Below are positions 1 to 7,741 of a stretch of 64,000 nucleotides of DNA, one piece after another. The stretch is from the NCBI GenBank assembly GCA_000980705.1, contig LBCK01000004.1, positions 62,001 to 126,000 of the forward strand. The letters are read 5' to 3'. The first letter of the stretch is position 1. The number at the start of each line of letters is the position of its first letter. A program made the position numbers and the translations under genes. Source of the stretch: Ruminococcus sp. UNK.MGS-30. GTDB taxonomy: Bacteria; Bacillota; Clostridia; Oscillospirales; Ruminococcaceae. The notes under the pieces were generated by a model. It saw nothing but the letters and a program-made list of their open reading frames with translations, made no database searches and was not told the origin of the DNA.

Positions 1-142
1 CACCACGTTCCACCTTGCCGATATAGGCTGGGTGGATTTCGGATGCGAAAGCAAGCTCCTCCTGGCTAAGATGCTGCTCTGTGCGGAATTTGCGGATTCG
101 CTCGCCTGTTATGCCAGATATGGTTTCTCGATTTTCTTTCAT
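1..142 (-). CDS. XRE-family HTH regulator, 3' end outside window
   Basis: The reverse strand reads ATG at 142 and stays open for 47 codons to the window edge. The peptide contains the segment ERIRKFRTEQHLSQEELA followed by IHPAYIGKVERG, the helix-turn-helix layout of Cro/C1 (XRE) DNA-binding proteins: a QxxLSQEELA scaffold helix followed by a recognition helix ending in xxExG. Only the N-terminal DNA-binding part is visible, so the ligand or effector domain is unknown. It is divergent from the zinc-ribbon cluster, with about 270 bases between the two starts. It could regulate itself or that cluster, but nothing in the sequence proves this. Confidence 0.8.
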   Translation of the reverse strand, partial: MKENRETISGITGERIRKFRTEQHLSQEELAFASEIHPAYIGKVERG

Positions 143-332
143 AGAGCAGCATCGTTCCTTTCGTTATGCAGGAGCGTTCCGCATTCCTCACGCATCTGTT
201 TCATACTGGATGCCGCAGACAGTACAAAGAGGAAGATGGGACAATCCCTAAAGGTAGTATTATTTCTATTGTACCGCTTATTCGTATTGCATTCAAATAT
301 GTTTAGGGTATAAAAAATAATCTCTAAAAGGA

Positions 333-361
333 TTGACACGGAAAGAAAATTGTAGTATAAT
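333..361 (+). promoter_or_regulatory. SigA-type promoter of the zinc-ribbon cluster
   Basis: TTGACA at 333-338, a 17-base spacer and TATAAT at 356-361 form a perfect vegetative promoter. The first gene of the cluster starts at 415 behind AAAGGAG at 397-403. The rest of the 143-414 gap shows no gene. Confidence 0.85.
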
Positions 362-414
362 GTCAGTATAACTTATTTTGGTTATCAAATTTTTGAAAAG
401 GAGATTGAAAAGTT

Positions 415-591
415 ATGTTTTGTAAAAGTTGCGGGAATGAATTGAAAGAGGGTGCAAAGGTTTGCGATAAGTGCGGGGCACGCTTAACACCCTCCGCAGG
501 AAACATTTCCGGAGCAGCAGCCGGGAATTCCAACGCAGCAAAAACGTTTTCTTTTAAGATTCATGCAAAAGGACGCAGCTCGATATTTTAA
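415..591 (+). pseudogene. Zinc-ribbon protein, 5' piece, frameshifted
   Basis: ATG at 415 follows AAAGGAG with good spacing. The peptide begins MFCKSCGNELKEGAKVCDKCGARL, a double CxxC zinc ribbon nearly identical in layout to the starts of the next three genes. The frame ends at TAA 589-591, only 58 codons in. Reading 586-589 as TTT instead of TTTT would join it cleanly to the next reading frame as GRSSIFNTIKQF and give one protein of about 236 residues. This looks like a one-base homopolymer insertion in a single gene rather than two genes. It may be a real inactivation, an on/off phase-variable tract or a sequencing error. Confidence 0.65.
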
Positions 592-1126
592 TACGATAAA
601 GCAGTTCCGGGGTGCATATAAAGCAGACTTTACTGTAGAGGACAACCGTCTGCTGATTGATGAAACAGATAACTATGGAGAAACGGTTTCTTCCGTTCCG
701 TATTATCTGATAAAAGAATTTTCGCTGAAAGAATCCATTTCGCCGATGCTTATATTTACTTATCTCATTTGTGCATTGGTGGCAATTGCACTGCTTGCTA
801 CCGGTACGGAGATCTTGACTGGCATATTGGTTTTGATTGTGCTGGTGTTGTTCATGATTTTCCTTGGTTTCAAAAACGCACGGTTTTTACTGACACTGAA
901 TGACAATCAGAAGATAAAAATAAAGATGTCAAAGATCTCGAAAAAGAAGAAACAGGAAAAACAGGACTTTGTGGAATCTATGAATTTCAAGATCAGCAAT
1001 GCGGTAAATACCGGTGCAGTATTTGAAAGAGCAGGAACAGCGCTCACCGTTGGTGATCTTCGAAATCACGTAAGCGCCGAAGAACGGAAAAGTGAAGTAG
1101 AAGCAATCAAGAACAATCACAATTAA
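563..1126 (+). CDS. Membrane protein, 3' piece of frameshifted zinc-ribbon gene
   Basis: This open frame of 187 codons starts at an internal ATG that has no Shine-Dalgarno sequence in front of it (TTTAAGATTC precedes it), so 563 is unlikely to be a natural start. The frame is open back to 488 and overlaps the zinc-ribbon frame. The product has a soluble N-terminal stretch (YKADFTVEDNRLLIDE), then two hydrophobic segments at about residues 70-110 and a charged Lys-rich cytoplasmic tail. With the T-run corrected it becomes the membrane part of the first zinc-ribbon protein of the cluster. Function is unknown; it may be a regulatory or envelope-stress membrane protein with a zinc ribbon on the cytoplasmic side. 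Confidence 0.6.
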   Translation: MQKDAARYFNTIKQFRGAYKADFTVEDNRLLIDETDNYGETVSSVPYYLIKEFSLKESISPMLIFTYLICALVAIALLATGTEILTGILVLIVLVLFMIFLGFKNARFLLTLNDNQKIKIKMSKISKKKKQEKQDFVESMNFKISNAVNTGAVFERAGTALTVGDLRNHVSAEERKSEVEAIKNNHN

Positions 1127-1143
1127 AATCAGGGGGAAACAAT

Positions 1144-1860
1144 ATGTTCTGTCAGAAATGCGGAAAAGAAATTGAGGATGGTACAAGATTTTGTGAGCAT
1201 TGCGGTGCGGCGCAGGATGCTGCCGCTGCCGGCAATCCCGGCACAAACAGCAATGCAGGCGTCAATCCGACCATGCAGGCGAGTCCGTATCCGGCACAGG
1301 CGATGAATGCAGCCGCACCGGCAAAAAAGAAAAAGGGAAAAGGCTGTATCATCGGCATTATCGCAGCCGCTGTGGTGGTACTTGTTGTCGTTGTAGTCGT
1401 CGTAATTATCGCATTTTCTTCCGGAAAGTCGCTGTCTGTAGACGATGTCAAGGAAAGCCATCTGTCCTATTACAGCGAAACTAGAAAGATCGGAAATGTC
1501 TTTGCAAACTATGGCTACTTTGACAATGCGTCCTGGAAAGAGTTTGACGGTGAAACCGACGACGGCGAAAGCGTGGATGTCGTTGAGTTCAATGCCGACC
1601 TGACAATGCAAAACGGCGATGCTTACAGCTATACCTATACATTTTCGAACAAGGTGACCATTCAGTTCTATCGGGATAAGGATATGGATGACGATTCGTC
1701 GCAGATATACGGCATCTGGCTGAATGATGTCCTGGTGGATGGCGTGAAGGAAGATGTCAAGCTGGATGACTATGATTTCGACGATCTGCTGAGCAGTATC
1801 TATGACAACGAAATATTCGTGCTGTATCTTTCGGACTACGGCATCACGTTAGAACCGTAA
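1144..1860 (+). CDS. Zinc-ribbon single-pass membrane protein
   Basis: 238 residues. Residues 1-24 form a double CxxC zinc ribbon (MFCQKCGKEIEDGTRFCEHCG). A Pro/Ala/Asn-rich linker, a KKKKGKG basic patch and one long transmembrane helix made largely of Val and Ile (about 68-95) follow. The remaining ~140 residues are acidic and presumably extracytoplasmic, with Tyr/Asp-rich stretches. The topology of cytoplasmic zinc ribbon, one helix and external domain is common in uncharacterised clostridial proteins. The RBS AGGGGGA lies 8-10 bases before the start. It sits second in a tandem series of four zinc-ribbon genes with gaps of 13-19 bases after it, so one operon is likely. No substrate can be named. 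Confidence 0.8.
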   Translation: MFCQKCGKEIEDGTRFCEHCGAAQDAAAAGNPGTNSNAGVNPTMQASPYPAQAMNAAAPAKKKKGKGCIIGIIAAAVVVLVVVVVVVIIAFSSGKSLSVDDVKESHLSYYSETRKIGNVFANYGYFDNASWKEFDGETDDGESVDVVEFNADLTMQNGDAYSYTYTFSNKVTIQFYRDKDMDDDSSQIYGIWLNDVLVDGVKEDVKLDDYDFDDLLSSIYDNEIFVLYLSDYGITLEP

Positions 1861-1873
1861 AGAAGGGCAGAGA

Positions 1874-2248
1874 ATGTTTTGCAAAAAATGTGGAAAGCAG
1901 ATAAGTGACGGCGTCCAGTTTTGTCCAAACTGCGGCGCATCGCAGGAAAGTTCTGCAAAGGAAGAGAATGCAGTTACTGTCCAGCCGGCACAGAATGCGT
2001 CCGGCGTTCAGGAAAGCAAGGCAACAGGGTACGCAAGCACTGCTTTGAAAGCGGCGGTATTCGGGCTTTTGTGCTGGTGCTGCTGCGGCGTACAGCTGAT
2101 TGCAGGTGCGCCGGCGATTTACTTCGGCTACCTGGCGATTCGCAACAACGAGCCGGAACGTGAGAAAGCCTATATTGCAATCGGTATCGGTGTTCTGGAT
2201 ATGATTGGTTTTCTTATACTGATGATCGCAGTGATCCGAAGTAATTGA
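1874..2248 (+). CDS. Zinc-ribbon protein with two membrane helices
   Basis: 124 residues. It begins MFCKKCGKQISDGVQFCPNCG, the same zinc ribbon as its neighbours, followed by a 30-residue linker and two hydrophobic helices (around 58-80 and 100-122). Between them is the segment YFGYLAIRNNEPEREKAYIAIGIG, typical of DUF4190-like small membrane domains. The gap from the previous gene is 13 bases with a weak GGGCAGAG ribosome site, which fits translation within the same operon. The role is unknown. Confidence 0.8.
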   Translation: MFCKKCGKQISDGVQFCPNCGASQESSAKEENAVTVQPAQNASGVQESKATGYASTALKAAVFGLLCWCCCGVQLIAGAPAIYFGYLAIRNNEPEREKAYIAIGIGVLDMIGFLILMIAVIRSN

Positions 2249-2267
2249 CACAGAAAGGGGCGAGAGG

Positions 2268-2864
2268 ATGTTTTGTAAGAATTGCGGCACGGAACTTGCA
2301 GACGGCACGAAGTTCTGTAAAAATTGCGGAACAAAAGTGGAAAGCAACAACGCTCCGGAACAAAATCAGCCGGAAGAAACTGCAAAACCAGATGCTGATG
2401 ACAAAGAAGATGCAGTCATTTCGGAAAAATCAGACAAAGATGATGACGATATAAAATGGTCTGAAATAACGACTGACGGAAAAATTGAATTGGTGTACGA
2501 TGCGATTTTCTACATCATTCTGATTATTATCGGCATTCACTATCACAGCGAAATTGCCTTTGCATGGAAACTTGCTGATAATAAAATTGCTTTTATAATT
2601 CATGTGATTGACTATCTCATTCTGTTGTCTGTCTGGACAATTCCGCTGAATATCATTAAACTAATCTATTTTGCAGTAAAGAAGAAGGCAAGAAAAGCGC
2701 TGTATGAACTCGTATCCATACCTATTGGTATCATATACGTAATGATCGCTGCTGCTGTTTTCGGCAGTGTGGGCAAGGAAATTATCTTTTTCATCGCAGC
2801 CTTCATTGGCGGATATTTGCTGAAAATATTCCAGGATCTAGTTATCAATAAAGATGCGTCCTAG
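2268..2864 (+). CDS. Zinc-ribbon protein with multi-helix membrane domain
   Basis: 198 residues. It has an N-terminal double CxxC zinc ribbon (MFCKNCGTELADGTKFCKNCG), then a strongly acidic, disordered stretch (about 40-65, rich in Asp/Glu/Lys). Three or four transmembrane segments follow (roughly 75-95, 103-128, 145-167, 172-190). It is the last gene of the cluster, and a strong hairpin with a T-run follows directly. The four genes share an almost identical N-terminal ribbon but have unrelated membrane parts, which suggests shuffling of a common docking module onto different membrane domains. Confidence 0.8.
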   Translation: MFCKNCGTELADGTKFCKNCGTKVESNNAPEQNQPEETAKPDADDKEDAVISEKSDKDDDDIKWSEITTDGKIELVYDAIFYIILIIIGIHYHSEIAFAWKLADNKIAFIIHVIDYLILLSVWTIPLNIIKLIYFAVKKKARKALYELVSIPIGIIYVMIAAAVFGSVGKEIIFFIAAFIGGYLLKIFQDLVINKDAS

Positions 2865-2890
2865 AAGATACGTCTTTCAGAAATGAAACA

Positions 2891-2927
2891 ACGGAGCAGG
2901 TGAAAAATCTTGCTCCGTTATTTTTTG
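2891..2927 (+). terminator. Rho-independent terminator of the zinc-ribbon operon
   Basis: ACGGAGCA (2891-2898) pairs with TGCTCCGT (2911-2918), followed by TATTTTTTG. Confidence 0.9.
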
Positions 2928-2996
2928 TATGGCATCCGAATACGTACACACAAAGCAATATAGCCTAAAGCTATATCAAACCGCACCAAAAGGATA

Positions 2997-3026
2997 TTGT
3001 ACAAATGTGCCTGTTTCTGGTATACT
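2997..3026 (+). promoter_or_regulatory. Promoter of the MetE-C-like gene
   Basis: TTGTAC at 2997-3002, an 18-base spacer and TATACT at 3021-3026. The 3068 gene follows after a short leader with AGAAAGAGG as ribosome site. No S-box or T-box fold was recognised in the roughly 40-base leader. Confidence 0.6.
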
Positions 3027-3067
3027 AAAGAAGAGAAAATCCCATTGAAAAGAAAGAGGTACCGATT

Positions 3068-4183
3068 ATGCAGAAGATCACATCGCCTTATCGCTATGAC
3101 TTTGTCGGAAGTTTCCTGCGTCCGGAGAGTCTGAAGCAGGCTCGAAAGGATTACAAGGCTGGAAAAATCAGCAAGGAACAGCTGACCGCAGTAGAAGATG
3201 ATGCCATTCGTGAACTGGTTGCCAAGCAGAAGAAGGCAGGCTATCACATCATCACCGACGGCGAGTACAGACGAGAATACTGGCATCTGGATTTCATGTG
3301 GGGCTTTGAAGGCGTAGGACATGAGCAGACAGGCGCCGGCGTACAGTTCAGCGGCGAGCTGGCATCGCTGGAGGATACCTATCTGACCGGAAAGGTCAAG
3401 GCAGTACCGCATCCGTTTGTTACCTATTTTCAGTTTCTGAAACAGTTCGAGGACGATGAGACTGTTGCAAAGTACACCATCCCGGCACCGGCACAGATGT
3501 TCCAGCAGATGATCGTTCCGCAGAATTTCCAGAGTACCAGAGAATTCTACGCAACAAACGAAGAACTGATCCAGGACATCGGACTGGCATATCAGAATGT
3601 GATCCACCAGTTCTATGATGCAGGATGCAGAAATTTGCAGCTGGATGACTGCACCTGGGGCGCAATCGTGGGAGATGCCGCAAAGCAGCGTTATCAGTCG
3701 CTCGGCATTGACCTGGAAGATGTCAAGAAACAGCTCCTGGCAGTCAACAACCTGGCGCTGGAGAATAAGCCGGCAGATATGGTAATCACTTCGCACATTT
3801 GCCGTGGCAACTATCACTCCACATTCTTTACAAGCGGCCCGTATGATTCTGTTGCAGACTATGTTTTCGCACAGGAAAATGTAGACGCACTGCTGCTGGA
3901 ATACGATGATGAGAGAAGCGGCGGTTTTGAACCGCTTGCAAAGGTTTCTCCCAATAAAAAGGTAGTGCTGGGTCTGATTACTTCTAAAAAGCCGGAACTG
4001 GAGGACAAGCAGACCGTTATCGACCGAATCCATGAGGCTGCAAAGTACATTCCGCTGGATCGTCTCTGCCTCAGCCCGCAGTGCGGATTTGCGTCCTGTG
4101 AGATCGGCAATAAGCTGACCGAAGAAGACGAATGGGCAAAGCTTGCGCTGGTAAAGGAGATTGCTGAAGAAGTCTGGGGATAA
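3068..4183 (+). CDS. MetE C-terminal-like homocysteine methyltransferase (YxjG/YxjH type)
   Basis: 371 residues, the usual length of stand-alone proteins related to the C-terminal half of cobalamin-independent methionine synthase. The TIM-barrel start KITSPYRYDFVGSFLRPE, the segment ITDGEYRREYWHLDF and the zinc-ligand motifs SHICRGN (His and Cys), LLEYDDERSG (Glu) and SPQCGFAS (Cys) are all present, so the active site looks complete. The family transfers a methyl group to homocysteine (or a related thiol) to give methionine; the methyl donor for the YxjG/H branch is uncertain. It lacks the MetE N-terminal domain. It stands alone between terminators, with its own promoter. Confidence 0.88.
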   Translation: MQKITSPYRYDFVGSFLRPESLKQARKDYKAGKISKEQLTAVEDDAIRELVAKQKKAGYHIITDGEYRREYWHLDFMWGFEGVGHEQTGAGVQFSGELASLEDTYLTGKVKAVPHPFVTYFQFLKQFEDDETVAKYTIPAPAQMFQQMIVPQNFQSTREFYATNEELIQDIGLAYQNVIHQFYDAGCRNLQLDDCTWGAIVGDAAKQRYQSLGIDLEDVKKQLLAVNNLALENKPADMVITSHICRGNYHSTFFTSGPYDSVADYVFAQENVDALLLEYDDERSGGFEPLAKVSPNKKVVLGLITSKKPELEDKQTVIDRIHEAAKYIPLDRLCLSPQCGFASCEIGNKLTEEDEWAKLALVKEIAEEVWG

Positions 4184-4229
4184 CTCCTGACCAAACACAA
4201 TTCAAATCATATACTCCAAAATATATGCA

Positions 4230-4270
4230 AAACTGCACAACGGGTGTGATTCCCATTGTGCAGTTTTTGT
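4230..4270. terminator. Bidirectional terminator
   Basis: AAACTGCACAA (4230-4240) pairs with TTGTGCAGTTT (4256-4266). A T-run follows on the plus strand and an A-run precedes the stem, so it can serve both the methyltransferase and the converging YolD-like gene. Confidence 0.85.
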
Positions 4271-4272
4271 TT

Positions 4273-4686
4273 TTATGCCTGTGCGGACAGAAACTCCAGT
4301 CTGCACACCCGTTCCGCAGAAATCGCAGTGCCGTTCGTGAACTTGAGACATCGTTTTTCTGCATCAAAAAATCGAAAACACCCGGTGTATACCGCATATG
4401 CGCCGCCGTCTTTTTTGGAATCCGGCTGGAAATAGGTGACACGTACCCGAGGACGTTCTGCGGCGTGTTCCAGAAGCTGTTGGAAATGCAGATTTAAGGT
4501 GGCAAGTGCATCGTCTGACAGGTTTTCCATAGGGTCTGTCAGACGTGCCGCCTCGTGAATTTCTTCATCGTAGCCCGTCAGCGCAGCGAAAGGCGCAAAC
4601 TGCACGGCACGATTTTCCATGGGCATGGGAATGTGGTTTTTCAAGTGGTATCTTTCATGGCTGCGGATATCGCTGTAATCGTTCAT
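4273..4686 (-). CDS. YolD-like protein, partner of Y-family polymerase
   Basis: 137 residues with the conserved opening MENRAVQFAPFAALTGYDEEI and a C-terminal region that ends with a small beta-rich half, as in YolD-like proteins. In many Firmicutes a YolD-like gene is paired with a UV-damage or Y-family polymerase. Here its ATG (4684-4686) overlaps the TGA of the polymerase gene, so the two are translationally coupled. The exact biochemical role of the family is unknown; it is thought to assist or control the polymerase. Confidence 0.75.
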   Translation of the reverse strand: MNDYSDIRSHERYHLKNHIPMPMENRAVQFAPFAALTGYDEEIHEAARLTDPMENLSDDALATLNLHFQQLLEHAAERPRVRVTYFQPDSKKDGGAYAVYTGCFRFFDAEKRCLKFTNGTAISAERVCRLEFLSAQA

Positions 4687-6161
4687 GCCCGATGCCCTCC
4701 TACCTGGCTGTTCCGTTCTATCGTTGTCGCACCTTCCCGGAAATTCATGCCTTTCAGAATGGCATTTTTCCCGTATCGCTCCTTGATGCGCAGCATGGTT
4801 TTCTGCAATTGGTGTTCCTTTTCCAAAAAGATTTTTTCCTGCTTTTGCCGCTGTTCCTGCGCCTGTACATCGTCGAATAAGCTGTATTGTACCACCTCTT
4901 CCTGAACCTCATGCTCCGGGATCAGATGGTTTGCCGTCACATTCATGCGCCGCACCAGCAATTCCGCATCCACAATGCGGTCGTAGAGTGCTGTGACTTT
5001 TTCCAGGATAAGACGAGTGGAGGCGGTGTGCTTTCCGAGATTGACAGAGCCGTGAGCTGCCTTGGGAATGCGCTTTCCGTAGCGATCCAGGTTCAATTCC
5101 CCTTGATAGTTTTCCGGGATGCCCGTGTGGTCATAGCCCACCGAAAGCACGATCTGGTCGGCTGCCAGTTTTTTTCGCACCAGATCCAGCACAAGCAGCT
5201 CCGTCATTTCCCGAATGATAAGCCTGCCCTTTTGCCAGTCATAAGGACAGGGCAGGACCTGTCCCTGGCTGATGCTGTGATCCTTCGGCTGGTACGTTTT
5301 GATTGCCTTCATGGTGCATGGCTCATATCCCCAGGCGTGGTCGATGAGCAGCTCTGCGGCAACCCCGAACATCTGAAACAGCGCTCGCTCGCCGTGTTCC
5401 GAATACCGGGCAATGTCACCCATGGTGTACAGTCCCATCTTTTCCAGCTTTTTGGCGTAGCCGCCGCCGATCCGCCAGAAGTCCGTCAGCGGTTTGTGAT
5501 CCCACAGCTTTTCCCGGAAAGTCATTTCGTCCAGCTCTGCAATGCGGACGCCGTTTGCATCCGCCGGCATCTTTTTCGCCACAATGTCCATGGCGATTTT
5601 CGCAAGGTACAAATTCGTTCCGATGCCGGCAGTCGCTGTGATGCCGGTTTCACGCAGTACCGCCTGTATCATTTTCATGGCAAGCTCGTGCGGCGTGCAG
5701 TGATAGGTTTTCAGATATCCTGTCACGTCCATAAAGACTTCGTCAATGGAATAGACGTGGATATCTTCCGGCGCAATATACCGGAGATAGATCTGGTAGA
5801 TCTTTGTGCTGATCTCCATATAGTGTGCCATCTGGGGCTTGGCGGCGATGAAATCCAGTTTCAGCGCCGGATTTTGTGCAAGCTCTGATGCCTGGCAGGA
5901 ACTCCCCGTAAACTCGTGAAAAGGCGATTTCCGCAGACGCTGCGCATTCACATTCCGGACGGTCTCCACCACTTCAAAAAGCCTTGCTCTTCCGGGAATG
6001 CCGTACTTTTTCAGCGCAGGCGTTACGGCGAGACAGATGGTCTTTTCTGTTCTGCCGGTGTCTGCTACCACCAGATTCGTGTTCAGCGGATCCAGTCCAC
6101 GATCCACGCACTCCACAGAGGCGTAAAAGCTTTTCAGATCAATGCAAATATAGGATGCCAT
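4683..6161 (-). CDS. Y-family translesion DNA polymerase (DinB/UmuC-like)
   Basis: 492 residues from ATG 6159-6161, chosen because GAGGTG lies in front of it and because it avoids overlap with the protease gene upstream. It begins ASYICIDLKSFYASVECV, the first metal-binding motif of Y-family polymerases, and contains YSIDEVFMDVTGYL, whose Asp-Glu pair completes the active site. The helix-hairpin-helix thumb (FWRIGGGYAKKLEKMGLYTMGDIA) and little-finger region follow. The enzyme copies past damaged bases with low fidelity. It resembles the UvrX/YqjW branch that carries a long C-terminus. Being third behind an XRE regulator and an ImmA/IrrE-type protease suggests damage-dependent induction without LexA. 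Confidence 0.9.
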   Translation of the reverse strand: MASYICIDLKSFYASVECVDRGLDPLNTNLVVADTGRTEKTICLAVTPALKKYGIPGRARLFEVVETVRNVNAQRLRKSPFHEFTGSSCQASELAQNPALKLDFIAAKPQMAHYMEISTKIYQIYLRYIAPEDIHVYSIDEVFMDVTGYLKTYHCTPHELAMKMIQAVLRETGITATAGIGTNLYLAKIAMDIVAKKMPADANGVRIAELDEMTFREKLWDHKPLTDFWRIGGGYAKKLEKMGLYTMGDIARYSEHGERALFQMFGVAAELLIDHAWGYEPCTMKAIKTYQPKDHSISQGQVLPCPYDWQKGRLIIREMTELLVLDLVRKKLAADQIVLSVGYDHTGIPENYQGELNLDRYGKRIPKAAHGSVNLGKHTASTRLILEKVTALYDRIVDAELLVRRMNVTANHLIPEHEVQEEVVQYSLFDDVQAQEQRQKQEKIFLEKEHQLQKTMLRIKERYGKNAILKGMNFREGATTIERNSQVGGHRA

Positions 6162-6171
6162 TGTCCGCACC

Positions 6172-6747
6172 TCACTCTTCGTAAAAGCCATAGCAGTCCG
6201 GCAGTCCCAGATCACCGCCCAGACAGCGGCTGTCCGGCTCTGCGGGCAGTTCTGGAACGGGATAACCCTCTTCTTCCATCATTTGCAGTTTGTAAGCCAG
6301 GAAATCGTAGGGGACATGATGCACCGCAGCGATCTGGAACAGCGTATAGTCGGAATCCTGCATTTCCCGGTAAAAGGATGCACTGTCACCCAGCAGCAGC
6401 TCGGCGGCAAACCGGTTTGCCTCAGTTTCCAGGCGGTTGGTTTCGTACAGCGTTGTTTCCGTCTCCTGGAATGTTTTGATTTCCCGGCTGTGCAGGAGAA
6501 TGTGTCCCAGCTCATGGGCGAGGATAAAGGTGAGCAGTGTCCGGGGCAGATTGCTGTTGTACTGGATCATCCGTATCCGGAAAATGACTGTGGTCATTGC
6601 TTTGATGGAGTGTTCTGTTTCGCCAAAGTTCACACCTTTCAGCTGCACATCCAGCTGTCGGCACAGGATAAACGGATCCGATGTCTGAAACTGTCGCCGC
6701 AGCTTTTCGACCCGGCATCGAATTTCATCACTGCTTACTGTCAGCAT
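6172..6747 (-). CDS. ImmA/IrrE-family metallopeptidase
   Basis: 191 residues with the zinc-protease motif HELGH at residues 78-82 inside LTFILAHELGHILLH, plus a downstream helix LETEANRFAAELLL that supplies the third ligand Glu. This is the signature of the ImmA/IrrE (formerly DUF955) peptidases. Family members cleave XRE-type repressors after DNA damage or another stress signal: ImmA acts on ImmR of ICEBs1, and IrrE on DdrO of Deinococcus. The upstream neighbour is such a repressor 18 bases away, and the downstream neighbour is an error-prone polymerase, so cleavage of that repressor is the likely function. Start ATG at 6747. Confidence 0.88.
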   Translation of the reverse strand: MLTVSSDEIRCRVEKLRRQFQTSDPFILCRQLDVQLKGVNFGETEHSIKAMTTVIFRIRMIQYNSNLPRTLLTFILAHELGHILLHSREIKTFQETETTLYETNRLETEANRFAAELLLGDSASFYREMQDSDYTLFQIAAVHHVPYDFLAYKLQMMEEEGYPVPELPAEPDSRCLGGDLGLPDCYGFYEE

Positions 6748-6765
6748 GATTTTTCCTCCAACTTT

Positions 6766-7197
6766 TCAGCTTTTCTTTTTGCCGTACTTTTCTTTTGCCT
6801 GCTGCTTGCTGGTGACGTATGCCGTCATCAGCGCCTCAAAGAACAGGTCTTTTTCCGTCTGAGACAGCTCGCCGCCGGCAAACAGCGCCTGGTTTTCTGC
6901 CAGAAGTGCCGCAACATTCCGTGCATCTCTGGCACCATATTCATTTTGTGTCTCCATGATGTAAATATCCTTTTCGATATCTTCTCTTGGATTTTCACAG
7001 GTGTCATCTTTCAAATATCGGATGGAAACGTGCAGTGCCTTTGCCAGCTGATACAGCATCCGGTCCCGTGGATGCTTGTCTCCTTTTTCATAGGCGATGA
7101 TGGAGCGCCTGCTTGCGCCGACCTTTTCGGCAAGCGTCTCCTGGGACATGGAAAGCGCACTTCTTGCCTCTTTGATTTTTTCCGGAAAGGATTTCAT
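6766..7197 (-). CDS. XRE-family repressor, likely substrate of the adjacent ImmA-like protease
   Basis: 143 residues. Residues 4-62 form a classic Cro/C1 helix-turn-helix (IKEARSALSMSQETLAEKVGASRRSIIAYEKGDKHP...LYQLAKALHVSIRYL). A C-terminal region of about 80 residues without a LexA-type Ser-Lys peptidase fold follows, so this protein cannot cleave itself the LexA way. The GGAGGA ribosome site is 7 bases before the start. It heads the XRE, protease, polymerase, YolD-like run and is preceded by a perfect promoter containing GTGTGA/TCACAC half-sites, consistent with autorepression. Confidence 0.88.
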   Translation of the reverse strand: MKSFPEKIKEARSALSMSQETLAEKVGASRRSIIAYEKGDKHPRDRMLYQLAKALHVSIRYLKDDTCENPREDIEKDIYIMETQNEYGARDARNVAALLAENQALFAGGELSQTEKDLFFEALMTAYVTSKQQAKEKYGKKKS

Positions 7198-7220
7198 TTC
7201 TTTTCCTCCATAGTGAACTT

Positions 7221-7267
7221 GTGTGAATTTACAGGTTTATTATATCACACTTTGCAGCAGATGTCAA
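7221..7267 (-). promoter_or_regulatory. Promoter and candidate operator of the XRE-protease-polymerase operon
   Basis: On the minus strand TTGACA (complement at 7262-7267), a 17-base spacer and TATAAT (complement at 7239-7244) make a consensus promoter. GTGTGA at 7221-7226 and TCACAC at 7245-7250 form a 6-base inverted repeat that spans the -10 region, a good place for an XRE repressor. No GAAC-N4-GTTC LexA box was found. Confidence 0.75.
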
Positions 7268-7272
7268 GCGGC

Positions 7273-7317
7273 AGAAAATAGAAAAGGCAATGCCGAACAG
7301 AGAAGTGCGGCATTGCC
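7273..7317 (-). terminator. Terminator of the HxlR-type gene
   Basis: GGCAATGCCG (7286-7295) pairs with CGGCATTGCC (7308-7317). On the minus strand the stem is followed by TTTTCTATTTTCT. Confidence 0.8.
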
Positions 7318-7329
7318 GGAAATGGTCTT

Positions 7330-7704
7330 TCATTGATAATCACATTTTTGACAGTGTATCATCATATGCTCCGGGTCTTCCTTATAAAATGCACCGGACC
7401 ATTTGCAGATGCTTTGCAGAATGGGAACAACAGAGATGCCTTTTTCAGAGAGGGAATACTCCACACGGGGCGGTATCTCATCGTAGGACTTTCGTGTAAC
7501 GATGTCGTTGGCGATCAGCCCTTTCAGAGAGGATGCCAGCACCGCATCGGTGATATTGCCCATTTCCTTTCGGATCTCGCTGTAGCGCAGCACTTTCTTG
7601 GCTGCCAGAACGCAGATGATCCTGGAATTCCATTTGCCGCCGAAAACCTCCAGCCCGTATTCCAGCGGACAGCGGATGTCTTTTTCCAATTTTCGCTGAT
7701 ACAT
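7330..7704 (-). CDS. HxlR-family transcriptional regulator
   Basis: 124 residues from ATG 7702-7704, chosen because AAAGGAG lies 8 bases upstream; the frame is open further but lacks a ribosome site there. The sequence RCPLEYGLEVFGGKWNSRIICVLA and RYSEIRKEMGNITDAVLASSLKGL, followed by YSLSEKGISVVPIL, is the winged-helix signature of HxlR/MarR-like regulators. These usually respond to redox or small-molecule stress and regulate a divergent gene. A CPLE cysteine near the N-terminus and a C-terminal CQKCDYQ pair are present, so thiol-based sensing is possible. The divergent neighbour is a PNPOx-fold protein. Confidence 0.88.
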   Translation of the reverse strand: MYQRKLEKDIRCPLEYGLEVFGGKWNSRIICVLAAKKVLRYSEIRKEMGNITDAVLASSLKGLIANDIVTRKSYDEIPPRVEYSLSEKGISVVPILQSICKWSGAFYKEDPEHMMIHCQKCDYQ

Positions 7705-7741
7705 GATTCCAACTCCTTTTTCGTGTTTTCCGGATATCTTT

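Noticed and set aside
2930..3067. S-box or T-box before the methionine-type methyltransferase
   Set aside because: The leader after the promoter is too short and lacks the conserved stems.
7201..7267. LexA/SOS box before the polymerase operon
   Set aside because: GAACTTGTGTGA resembles half of a box, but the GTTC half is missing.
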